NCBI GenBank assembly: GCA_030248135.1
Contig: JASANC010004071.1
Coordinates: forward strand, 124,001 to 188,000
DNA from: Theristus sp. LFF4_11
Lineage: Eukaryota > Nematoda > Chromadorea > Monhysterida > Xyalidae
DNA: 64,000 nt
Direction of reading: 5' to 3'
The position numbers and the translations under genes are program-made. The stretch's first letter is position 1; each line of letters starts with the position of its first letter. The notes under the pieces were generated by a model that had not been told where the DNA came from, searched no databases, and saw only the letters and a list, made by a program, of their open reading frames with translations. Shown here piece after piece: positions 36,601 to 47,202 of this stretch.

Positions 36601-39600
36601 AAGAACATTCTTATGGCTTTTTTGTTTTGCTTCCTGTTCCTGACTAAATCGTGTTTCTGTTAATTTACAACGTGCAAGCACTGTTTCTTGCGGTTTCGCC
36701 TGGTAAGCGTATACCGCGGGCCCCCAGGCTCGTCAGTACTCGCTGATACAGTCAGTACAGTTTTCGCTGTTAATCTTCGATCTCATTGCACTGAAAACAG
36801 ATATGCAGAAATGTCCTTTCTCACGATATTTGCTGCTTGATTTCTCAGGCACAATTCGGTCACGCTGCAGTCGGCCGGTCTCCGGGCTTGGACGCGTTTG
36901 CGATTCCGCACGACCTGAGTGTGGACGTTGCGAGGTTTGCAGCTTTGTAAAGGCACTGCAAACAACTTTATTTGGGGGAGGGGGGGGGTTCGGCAATGTA
37001 CCGAACTGCGCTTGATATGCAATACTTTTTCTGTTATTTTATGCATTTTATCTAGACAAACAGCGAACCATGAATTGTGTGAGATTCTGTTCTCTGTATT
37101 TTCATCTGAGTAAATTTATTAGTAAACATGGAAAGCAGAAACACGCCGCAAAATCATTGAACAGCAGGCCATGTTTCGTTTTTGTCGCATTCTCCCAGGT
37201 CTCTTTTGTACGTGTCCGACCGTGAGAACGGGCGTGTCGTCTCGTTCACGTTCGATGGCACCGCACAGAGTGAGCTGAGGCCGGGCAACGGATTCGCCAC
37301 GGTTTATTCGGCCGATTTCGCTGGTCTGCGGTTGTTCTGCTTTATTTTTTTGTCATTTTCGTTCGCTTTTTCGTGATGTTCTTGCTATTATTGAACCGAC
37401 GTCGAATCTGTTTCAACAAATGGGCGAAAACATAAATGTTGCCACAATTGCAACGCTCACAAGGAACAATTTCATAAAATTCTCATAAAACAAGCCTAAA
37501 ACGCCCAGCAAAGCCAACCGTCAGTTGCGTTTGTTTTGTGCAGCTGATTCGCTGTTCATGATTCCGGGTGTGCCGCCGTTGGCGAATTCGGCCGACGGCG
37601 TCCGGGCGTTCGTGGCAAACGCCGCGACGAGGCACGTCTCGTACTCGTTTGCACCGACCAGCCAGGTTGGTTGGCCACTGCTGACGCTCACTGTTGGACA
37701 AACACGGTGTATTACGCATCTCAGCTTAGCTTGTGTGTGCTGTTGAAAAAGGGTAACCCGAAGGATAGATGTGCAACGATGGTCCCGGTGTCACGGCACA
37801 GTGTCCCGCTCGGGGAGTGAGTGCATACTGCGTTGCGCTGGGCACCGAGACCGGCTAGACATGCTGATCCCATCGGCCACAGCCAATCAATGCCCCCGCC
37901 CACGTCGCCCCAGCAACACTCAATCAGTCCTTTTTTGTCGATTCGACAGAACTTCTCGCGTCCGCACGTGCTGCGTGTGCCGACGTCCGGTCTGTTCGTG
38001 TACGTCGGCGAGGTGACGTCACCTGGCGTGCTGTGGCGTTTCGGCGTGTCACGTGAACGCCACGCGTACGAGTCGCACGGCATGCACCACAAACACGACC
38101 ACCACCATGATGCAGGCCAGTCGCACAACACGGACGACGCCAATCGTAGGTCTACCAGCACGCACTCGCATGCATATCACGCGCATCGTCGATAGTGCAC
38201 TGCTGAAATTGTCGAGTCATTCAAAAGTGTCGCACCGAGATGACGTCATGCTCCGCGCCGTGTCGCCACGCACAAGCACGAGATTTTCAGTTTTTAGTCC
38301 ACCTCTACTTTTTGAGCGCTTGAGATTCTGGTGCTGTTACATGCGTGCTGTTACATGCGTTTGTTTTAAAACACATGATGACCTGATTTCGGTCCGGCAC
38401 GTTTGAAAAACTAAGTGACTACACCTACACATAGTGGCAGTTGTGGTTGTTGGCACATCAGTCCTAGACCCAGCATGGTGCACTGCAAATTCATTGTGGT
38501 TTTAGGATAGATTTTGCACAAACAAACACACTGGCATTCGCGAGCAGGGTGTGTATGTGTGTGACGTTTTTTATTTGACCACATAACATTTGCAACACCC
38601 TGTGATAGGTCAAGGGCACTGCCTTCGGACCAGCTTTCAATCAATTTGGGTTTTTGAATTGCCCGTCTTCATTCATTTCATGGCGGTTGTTCGGTGTCTG
38701 GTTGCTCATTGGGCAAAAATCTTCACCCATCAACATGAGGCAACGTCAGCAATAAGGCGTTTTTTAATGAATGAAGTCAGGTGTGATGTGTGGTTTTCCT
38801 TGGTTGGGGTTTCTCTTTTTTTTGCTTTTTTCGGCTGACATTCAGTTCTGTGTTTGCTGTTTTTTTTAATTTTCTGTCATTCTTTCTGTCGTTTTGCTGG
38901 GACTTGGTCAGGTTGTTTTTTAATCGGGTTTGGCCGTGATATGCATGCTGTGTGTGATTTGATTATCACATTTCGTTTTCGGGTTCAGTTTTCAGTCATC
39001 TTTTGGATTGTTTGTTTGGCTTCTGGTTTTTGCAATCTTTCACGTGGCATTTGAAGTTCAATTGTGTACCAGTAATTGGTTCTGCATCCAGTACGTTATT
39101 TCACAGAGAATTTATGGGTAAAATAATATTCAAATGCAACAAGCAAACAATAAAGGTTCACTCGAGGAAAAAATTCCGCTGCACACTGAACATTTTCAGT
39201 TTCGAGAGATGGTGAAAGACAAACATTCTGACTTCATTTCAAAGCATGTTGTCTTTCAAATCTGTCAATCATTTTGTGTCTGCTGTTTTTTAGCCAGCGG
39301 TTATGGCTTTCTTCACGCACACAGATTGGCCGCCCCGCCACTCACAAAACTCTCAAGTTTGAATTTGTTTTGAAAAAATTAATTGTTTTATTAGTTTCGC
39401 GGAAGACGTTGATCGGCTTCTGCTAAAAAAACAAACTGAAAACAAGCACACAGCCACACACACAAACACACAGGCGTACGTCGCAACGCGTGTGTTTGTG
39501 TGTGTGTGTGTGTGCCTGTGTGTTTGTTGGTGACACTGTGCGTGCCACTTACTAGACTTAGTGTTAGTGACACCCTACTTAAAGTGCATGGTCCTCAACA

Positions 39601-40877
39601 CCACACCCGAAATGACTGTTCTCCCACTTCTACAGCGGCGCCTGTCACATCGCCAGTGAGCGTGTCTCCAGCTCCACTGAAACCGACGGACGCCACCGAT
39701 GGCTCGTCGTCGTCTCGGGTCGCTGCGATCCGCTCAACCGGCTGGGGCAACTTTGTGCTCGTGATGTTCCTTGTGCTCGCGATTCCGGCCTGCTGCATCG
39801 TATTGGTGTGCTGGATGTTGCGCTCGAAGAGGGCGCCTGGTGAGATCCGCTGGCTGACGGGGTTTTGGAATTTTTGTCATTTTCAGCCGCAGCGAATTCG
39901 TTTCAAATTGTTCCATTAATGTAACTGAATAAAACCGTGGTGTAATCTCCTTGTTGAATAAAACCACGTTGATTATTGGGAAATTCATATTTCTCAAAAT
40001 TTACATCTTAAAAGCATTGGGAAATAGGATGAATTCGTAAAAATGTCTGAGAAGGAACATGGTAAACCAGATGTAAGTCCAACTTCACCAGAAATTACCT
40101 CTCGAGTTTTAGACAAACAGTCCGAACTGCAGTTTCGCCTCGCAGTCTACCACTCCCTGCAGTTTCGCTCACCCACTCAAACTCTGCGAACACTTTGCCT
40201 CGACCCCTGCCTGATGTTGAACTGATGTCGTTTTTCTTGTCCCGGTCTTGATCAAATTCGCAGTTGATGCCCTGGATTTCTTTGCCATTGTTGTTGAACT
40301 TAGTATTTTGTATAATCGTTTTTAATCGCACATTGCGGCGAACCACAGAACGTGATAAAAAAAGTATGCGCTCTTTATACTTGTTAAACGAGATGTTTCG
40401 ATGCTTTGGGGTGATTGCACAGCCCACGGCTGGTAGATTTTGTGCGGCTTCATTGCAGCAACACTTTGCGAATGCTCAGCTCTTACGAACTTTTGCCAAT
40501 CATTCTCAGGCAACATCCGTCGGTTCGACTTGTCATCTGCGTTTAACAGCGCCGGCGTCCGTCCGTTGCTTAGCGGGTCGAACATCAAAGATCGAAATGT
40601 TCGTGTGTTGGAGTTTTTGTCTCTTTTTTTGTTGTTTTTCGTGCAATTTCACCAATGGCACCAACGAAATTGATTGCTATGAAGTTTTGTAGCAACGTAT
40701 AGAATGGAACCTAGAAGGCAACGATAGAAAACTTGAACTCAGTGCGGACACTTTCAGGGTTTCCGACCGCTGCGAACGGACGACATCGATCAAGTGGATT
40801 TAACGTCGGATGATAGTGAACAAGAAGATGAACTGTACTCGAATAAAACACAACAGCAACTGGTGAGACCTGTATGA
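31608..40877 (+). CDS. PAM: Bifunctional peptidylglycine alpha-amidating monooxygenase (5'-incomplete)
   Basis: PAM makes C-terminally amidated peptides in secretory granules: PHM hydroxylates the terminal Gly with copper and ascorbate, and PAL cleaves the product. Seventeen exons, all in frame: 31608-31777, 32334-32447, 32525-32685, 32829-32932, 33264-34005, 34325-34493, 34761-34890, 35076-35192, 35305-35420, 36250-36422, 36849-36934, 37199-37323, 37544-37665, 37950-38145, 39636-39839, 40510-40598, 40758-40877. PHM copper ligands seen: His in LVLQVHY, HTH in FRTHTHGLG, Met in ADEMCNFYMMYY. PAL zinc histidines: MPHGIHVD, IPHDLSV, RPHVLRV; also FHRGDRVW, DGYCNSR and DRENGR. A transmembrane helix (NFVLVMFLVLAIPACCIVLV) and an acidic cytosolic tail (SDDSEQEDELY) follow. 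Odd points: an Asn run plus RRRRRRKR in the linker, and His-rich MHHKHDHHHD before the membrane. Exons for the first half of PHM, including the HH copper pair, were not found upstream. The end at 40877 is read-through to TGA; a GTGAGA donor at 40863 could extend the gene. Confidence 0.93.
32163..32233. mobile_element. GAAGCAGTATTTA MITE, copy 1
   Basis: A 71-bp palindrome: CACTCATGAAGCAGTATTTA at the left and TACTGCTTCATGAATGCCGC at the right around GCGTAGCTACGC. It lies in a PAM intron. Two relatives lie in ARFGEF3 introns at 60744-60828 and 61081-61165. Confidence 0.75.
33575..33640 (+). repeat. AAC microsatellite coding a poly-Asn run in PAM
   Basis: About 22 AAC codons in the linker exon of PAM keep frame. 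The run separates the PHM domain from a polybasic stretch. Length variation between individuals is likely. Confidence 0.9.
35732..35985. mobile_element. TGACGTCA palindromic MITE, copy 1
   Basis: The inverted ends share ATTCAAACGTGTCC-type words (left TTTATTCAAACGTGTCC, right GGGACACGTTTAAAAAATAG). Just inside each end is a perfect CRE palindrome, TGACGTCA (about 35775 and 35935). It lies in a PAM intron. The second copy starts at the first splice donor of the secreted-protein gene (43640). Confidence 0.7.
39448..39532. repeat. CA/TG inverted microsatellite (hairpin)
   Basis: A CA-rich run (ACACAGCCACACACACAAAC) is followed after about 20 bp by its complement, a TG run, with GCGTACGTCGCAACGCG in the loop. 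It lies in the PAM intron just before the membrane-anchor exon. Confidence 0.6.
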
Positions 40878-41191
40878 TTACTGTCGAATGCGTGCTAAAA
40901 CAACCGCATACTGTTGACTTGTGCACACCAAAGAATTTTATGCCTGTACTGGAGATTCTCTGAAAGTTGGAAGCTTTGTATATACACTCCGAGCATACTG
41001 ACACATGTTGTGATATCCCATCAACCAGGTTGTTTTTCAAACCGATTTTTTCCCGTCATTCTGTCCTGTGTGTGTTTGATTGTATCGCACGGGTCAGCCC
41101 GCTTTGAGTGTTCGTGAGATCGTGTCGAGACCCAGTAGTGCTGTTGTCGGTCAGCGTGTTCGGAGCTTTTTATTATTAGATTGTAATTATA

Positions 41192-42291
41192 CAGGGTGAG
41201 CCAAAAAAAGGTTCCAATTCTAAAATGCTCTCACTGGCTTGTGTTGAGGTGTTTCGAGCTGAAAATTGTAACACTATTAGAAAACATTTGGAGGTTTTTC
41301 TGACCAAATTTTTGTCATGGTATGTTGCTCCATTCACTCACTACAGCAGAATATCTGGAAAACATGAAAAATCGACAAATGTTGTGAAATTTAGAGGGTT
41401 TATTTAGCTGTAACAAAGGGACCTCGTGTTTTAAAATTTGGAACAGTTGTTAGAAAACTTTGGGAGGTTTTTTGTGATCAAAATTTTTTTGGCTTACACG
41501 TAAGTTCATTTTTTTCAGTGTAATTTTCGAAAATAGCAATTTTTGACGAAAAAGCAATGGTCATCCATAATCTCACGGTTTATCATTGCTCATAAACTGA
41601 CTTCCGAAGTGATGTATCGTCACGCGGCGTTAAATGGAACCTTGTACGAAATTGCCGAACCACTGTGGAACAGCTATTCGCTTGTTCCCCTCCAATTGAC
41701 AGACCAGACTCGCTGCTCTGCCGTCCACTTAACCATGATGGCAGCAAAGACTGAAAATGGAATTGCATCTCTCACTGCAGAAAACAACCAGTCTGCTATG
41801 GTGAAAATATAAGAGTGGCAAATTGTGTGAATTAAAAAAGGAAAAAAAACAATTTGGATTTCAAAAGCAAGATAAATTCGCATCTTTTTTGAGCAGAACC
41901 GTTCACGCACACTCAGACTTGAAGTGAAACATTGGAGTGATCAAAAACTGTTCAAATGCAACTCAGCATTCGGCATTTCTAAGCTGCTTTAAACTCATGT
42001 TGCTTTTTTCATCTTTTTTGTGTTGTGAACACTCGGGCTGCTCACCAACGTTCATTCTTTTGATCTTTGTTACAGCTAAATCAACCCACTGCATTTTACA
42101 ACATTTGTCGATTTTTCATATTTTCCAGATATTTTGCTGTAGTGAGTGACAGGGGCAACATATCGTGACAAAAATTAGGTCAGAAAAACCTCCAAATGTT
42201 TTCTAATAGTGTTCCAATTTTCAGCTCGAAACACCTTAGCACAAGCCAGTGAGAGCATTTTAGAATTGGAACCTTTTTTTGGCTCACCCTG
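41192..42291. mobile_element. 1.1-kb TA-flanked fold-back transposon, copy 1
   Basis: The element starts CAGGGTGAGCCAAAAAAAGG and ends with the complement GGCTCACCCTG, between TA dinucleotides (41190-41191 and 42292-42293). The inverted arms are about 230 bp long. Termini and TA target suggest a Tc1/mariner-type non-autonomous element. The interior has no transposase. A second copy, with its interior inverted, lies in an ARFGEF3 intron (54256-55347). Confidence 0.85.
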
Positions 42292-42293
42292 TA

Positions 42294-43551
42294 GACAACA
42301 TGAAAAGTCGGGACAGACGTTAAGAACAAAACGTTCACTTTACTGCAATGGCAGTGTTGTAACTGCTGTGTTCTGCCCTCGAGGCGTCCACCGAGCATCC
42401 CCCCTTTTTTTACTTAAACACCGGTTCGGCCGACTCCTTCCGTCTTTCGCTGTGCCTCGGTTACTTTTTTATTTGAATCGAGTGGAAGACGAAATTGTTG
42501 TTTGAATTGAGAAATTTGTTCTTGTTTTTCGTTTAACCCTATTTTACATCTATGCTTGTTCGCTTTTTTCTACTCGGGCTGTTGTTTTTTATGGGAAACC
42601 AGTGTAACAAAGCATTCCAATACCGTGTAATTGGGCGGTTCCCGTGTGCTATGATGAGTTGTAATCTAAAGGTATTGTTACGTTGTCATTGTAAAACGAA
42701 CGGAACGCATAATGCCAAAAAAAGTGCGCCGAGCTATTTATTGGGGTTGTTTTCAAATTTCTTGAATGTCTGTTTTTAGCGCTGTGCTCAGAACAGTTTC
42801 GCTGTTGATCGATTTACTGGTAACTTCTGTTTTACAGAATCTTGAATTATAATAAAACAAGCGTAATACCTTTTCTGTTGGATTGTACTAGAAAAATGGT
42901 CAACTGTTTGCTTTTAACTTTCCTATATGTCGCTGAATTTGTCTGCACTTGTTACTTTTTTCATTTTCAAACCGAACCTTTGTTGTATAAACTCTCGATG
43001 GACTGATTTGTTTTGTTACTATTTCTCTCTATCGGTATTCCCGCTATTACTGTTGCTTGTTACATCCATACCTTTGTGATTGCATTTTCTCATGTGACTA
43101 TTTATATCGTGTGAAATTTCCATGGCGCTGAAATATCTGAAACGTATGTTCCTGTATGAGTGCGAAAAAGGGCAAATGAAAAAAGGACGGATAATCGGTG
43201 ACGATGGTGAATGATTCCCTGAAGATATTCAACAAAGCGCTGGTGTCGTAATGCTCGGAAAACACGCTTGTTGCAAATGGTGTTTTGCTTTTAGTTATTA
43301 TTGCAAATAATCGCGTGAATTCTCGGCACGGTACATTTAATTTTCTCAAGAGAACTTGCACAAGTGAAGACGCACATCGCTGTCGCACTGCACTGATCGT
43401 AGTCACTCATTGTTGGCACTCAACATGGCGGCAATAATGCGACTGCTCAAGGTTGCTCACTTTACGTTACTTTGCGTTTTTGGTCAATGTATCACACTCA
43501 GTATATTGATGTATCACTTACGGCGATATGTACTGATTTATTAATATAAAA
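42294..43551. other. Intergenic DNA before the secreted-protein gene
   Basis: No exon seen. An AATAAA at 42851-42856 could serve a PAM transcript extending this far. The last bases before the ATG at 43552 are A/T-rich (TTAATATAAAA). I see no other promoter word. Confidence 0.3.
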
Positions 43552-45868
43552 ATGCTGCACACTTTGTTTTGCGGGCGATTGGTCTTTGTTGTCGTACTAG
43601 GCCAGTGTTGGACGCAAGCAGTGCCAGCGTTGCCCCGAGGTACTATAAATGTATTCAAACGTGTCCGAGAGAAATGACGTCTTTGGAGTGCCTGTCAGAC
43701 TTTCAGTTTGATTTTATCCTTTTAAATGAAGCACCAAAGTGAAAGTCCGGGTTGTTGTGCATACAAACGAGTGTTTCGTTGTTGTTTTTCGAGTACACGT
43801 GACGTCATTTCAGTAAGACACGTTCGAATAAATACGCCATATTATAGTTATCATTTGTTTTGCTACCTTGTGCCAACCACAAAAAGTCTCGATTATGAAA
43901 GTGTTACCTCAGACGCCATCGTGTTTTCGCCGTCGCATGTCATCCGACATCACCGCCGACTGTTGGGCAGCAGCACGCAGCCGCTGGTCGGACGCGCCAG
44001 CAGACGAGCGTTTGTTAAATGAGGGTTTTTTTTGTTTCTTTTTGTAGTGATGTGACACTGAGCGGAAATTGATAAAACGAACTTTGGAAATCCGAGTAAA
44101 CAATCCACAGACCGACTGATCATGGTCGTATTTTAGAAGGCATCGTGAGCCGCCACCATCAGAGCCGTCGTTGAAATTGAAGGCGTTGAACACGAACGAT
44201 GAAGAATTATCTTTGGTGACTGACGAGCCACGCAGCCGTCGTCCGCAAACAAGACCGACAGTCAACAACAACAGGCACGAAGGCGATACTGTTCGAAGCC
44301 AAGCCCATCACCCAACTGTTGTCCACCGTCGCGTCCTACCGAACGGCCATCAGCAGTTCATCGCCGTCTACAATCGAGCTCCATCGATCAACGACGAACA
44401 CGCACGATTTCCGTCGCCTGAGAAGCGGCAACCGCGCGAACAACAATTCATTATCACCGTTTACAATGCGCCACACACCGAGACGCTTCATGAGTCCGCA
44501 GACGATGATAGCAGCGTCTCGGAGGAACTGCCGCCGTGGTTGGCCGACATTGCCGACAGCCTCGTGTTGCACGGTGCTGCTGGTGCCGGTGAACAGGCGA
44601 AGAGCACGCTCACTGATGTAGTACCGCACAGGGAAGACGCCGATCGTTCCGAGCGCCAATTACACCCTGACCAAGCTGCCGAATTGGTGCTGGAGCCGAG
44701 TGGCTACGACAAAGAGGAGCTCGCTGCGCAGGTGCACCAGCTCGAGCGCCAATTACACCCGGTGCCACCAGCCAGTGCGCCGCAGTCGATCGGCCAACGC
44801 CCAAGTCCGCCGTCCTCTGCGCCGCCGTCTGCCCAGCTGGATCCGTTGCCGCGACACGGTGTGCTCCACGAACAATCAAATCAAAATTACGAACAGGCTC
44901 CACCACCCGCGCCAGCACCAGTTCCACCACCGCCAGGAGAATCATACCCAACGCCCACGGACGAAACGCGTACGTCATCTTCTGCGGACTCGAATTACGC
45001 TGCGACGAGCACAACAACAACCACCGACTCGTACTTTCTGCCTCCCACATATCCGAAACAGCCGGCAGTTGACACGTACGGAGGGCCACAGCAGCGACTG
45101 CCGCCGGATTACCCGGCCGCCACAAAGCATCATGGCAGCAATGCGGCTCAGTCGGCGGTCTCTTACGGCACCGGTTCACGTGATCAACTGGCGCCCGGTC
45201 TGATACCGTGGGTGGCCGTACAGACTGACCACGGTGAGCAGGCGCACGCTTACGGACGGGTGCCGTCACCGTCGTCGAACGGCTATGGCAGCGCCACGCA
45301 GATCGCATCCGCATCAGCTGACAAAACACCGCCGGTGGTGGTTGTGCAGCCGCCGGCTGACAACAACGGCAAACCGATCCCGTATTTCGAGCCCGCATTG
45401 CAGCCGTATCAGCTGTCACCAACAACAACGATCAACAACTACAACGCCAATGCCAATCAGTACAGGGGCGCTGGCAGCAGCACGCAGCAACACCGACTTG
45501 GCGCAGTCGTTCAACATCAACACGCAACACTTCATGACGACGACCACCAGTTGTTGATCGATCCATTCAATTCACCACGACCTCATCATCAGCGTTTGTT
45601 CGATCATCACAGCGCGCCTGCCGTACCACAACATCAACAACAGCGAGCATTTGTCAACAGCAACAACAACAACAACAACAGGAACGTTGTGCCGGTTGCG
45701 TTCCAGTGGACGGTTTGGTCGCGCTGGTCGCCGTGTGATCGCGTTTCACAGCAGAAAGTGCGCACGCGTGACTGCCGCACGAGCTCGAACGCAGCAGCGT
45801 TTCTTGACAGAGCCGCTTGTGGCTCGACGCTAGACTCATTTCAGATAAGACCCTGCGATGCACCATGA
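43552..45868 (+). CDS. Secreted Pro/Gln/His-rich protein with C-terminal TSP1-like module
   Basis: Three exons in frame: 43552-43639, 43913-44009, 44137-45868; about 638 residues. Exon 1 encodes a textbook signal peptide (CGRLVFVVVLGQCWTQA, cleavage likely after QA or VPA). Exon 2 is basic (HRRLLG, RASRRA). Exon 3 is a long, disordered, Pro/Gln/Ser/His-rich region almost without Cys, with the word ERQLHP repeated near its start and a short Asn run near its end. The last 55 residues look like a thrombospondin type 1 repeat: WTVWSRWSPC (two WxxW C-mannosylation sites), then KVRTRDC, ACG and PCD. Only four Cys are present instead of six. The donor of exon 2 (GTTTGT) is non-consensus but is used repeatedly here. 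Function unknown; extracellular matrix or mucin-like secretion is an inference. The third exon has a GC-rich coding signature over its whole length. Confidence 0.75.
43640..43853. mobile_element. TGACGTCA palindromic MITE, copy 2
   Basis: Relative of 35732-35985: left GTACTATAAATGTATTCAAACGTGTCC-like end (split here by the splice donor), right end GACACGTTCGAATAAATACG. Its right half keeps a perfect TGACGTCA at about 43801; the left half has TGACGTCT. It fills most of the first intron of the secreted-protein gene, and its left end coincides with that intron's GT. Confidence 0.7.
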
Positions 45869-47202
45869 CCACCATGAGCGCTTGTTTGCCACCGGGGGAA
45901 ACAGAAATTGAAACGTTGGAAAACGCTGTGAAATGCACCTTTATGACTTTGCAAACGCTCGTTAACGTGCACGTTGCCAGGATCCACCTCTTCATATTCA
46001 TGTTTTCTGTATCGCTTTTGCAACGCAGATAATGCATTGAATGATGTTGCTTAACGTTACAGAAGACATTCATGTAAACACCTTGAATAACGTGACGTCC
46101 CAAAAAAACGTGCATGATGTTTGCCAACGTTACTTAAATGGTCAACTCTTGTTTCCAAATGATTTACTTTCTGTTTCTCCTGTGTTTGTCTGGTTTTTGT
46201 TTGGTTTGTTTGATTTATTATGCATTCGTTTTATCTTTTTTGTTTCCTGTGAAGTGTGAATGTTGTCTGGATCGTCTGAATTATTTGCACACCCGAAACT
46301 CGAGAAACAAAAGAGATCTTATTTCGGTTCAATAAAAATTAAAAAAGCGGGAAATGAAAACAATTTCAATGATGATACTGCTGTTTGTTGAATTCAACGA
46401 AGACATGAAGCACACACACCAACCACAGCAGTATATTTTTCAAAAAAAGACGCACATCACTGGAAGACAATGTTCGTGAACTGAACGATGAGTTACGCGG
46501 ATGCGATTAAAAATTGATTCGCGCAATAACTTGCTGATTGGCCCGATAAATATGTTCGCTAAGAAAAAAGACAGAATGAGCAGAAAAGTGCAACTGCACA
46601 AGTCAACCAAGAATCACAGACAGAGATAGTTAAAAGTAAGATTTTACTTGAGTATTCGATCTGTAAAAATAAACTGTAAAAAATTAAAACAACTGTCATG
46701 CCTAAAACAATTGGTTGGTTACCATGTATATGTAAAAATTTTAAAAAATGACAGGACTAGAAATGACGAAAGTTAACCGACTAGGGAGAATTTGAAGTGC
46801 ATGAAACGATGAAACAACAATTAATTAAATGCATTTAGCGACATAACATACAACGTACAACATCACAGTAAAGCTGCACAAAAGTGATAGGTTGGAACAG
46901 TTCTTAAATTAAACAAACAAACCTAGGCAAGTATCACGCAGACACATTTGGAGTCACAGATCAGTTAATCACACTTTGAGTGAAACAAAACGTCAATAGA
47001 AGCAGAGAGAATAAAATACAAAAAAGAAACAACATCAAAGTCATGAATCATGAATCCAAAAGCATGCGTGCCTGACGTGCATGCAGGAATCAACACAAAT
47101 ATTCAATAAAATCCCAATCAACCAAGGTGTATGGTGGTTCTCGCATCTATCGGCCTTGCCAACAACATCAGAATGCAGATGGTGCCCCCTCCTAATCAGT
47201 CT
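45869..47202. other. Region between convergent genes
   Basis: The secreted-protein gene (+) and ARFGEF3 (-) converge here. The first part is T-rich on +, and the second part (from about 46.3 kb) is A-rich, as expected for 3' UTRs of opposite polarity. No coding exon or defined repeat seen. Confidence 0.4.
46331..46336 (+). terminator. Probable poly(A) signal of the secreted-protein gene
   Basis: AATAAA about 460 bp after the stop codon, at the point where the strand composition switches from T-rich to A-rich. Confidence 0.4.

Noticed and set aside
44610..45428. 272-codon minus-strand frame opposite the secreted-protein gene
   Set aside because: Shadow of the GC-rich coding exon on the + strand; no ATG-proximal signals or family features.
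44171..45868. Treating the 565-codon frame as a single-exon gene starting at 44171
   Set aside because: The first codon there is TTG, not ATG. The frame extends upstream to an acceptor at 44136 and joins two upstream exons ending in a signal peptide.
44137..45868. Joining the secreted-protein exon 3 to PAM as its cytosolic tail
   Set aside because: Phases do not match (PAM exon ends phase 0 at 40862; exon 3 needs phase 2), and a signal-peptide exon at 43552 fits perfectly.
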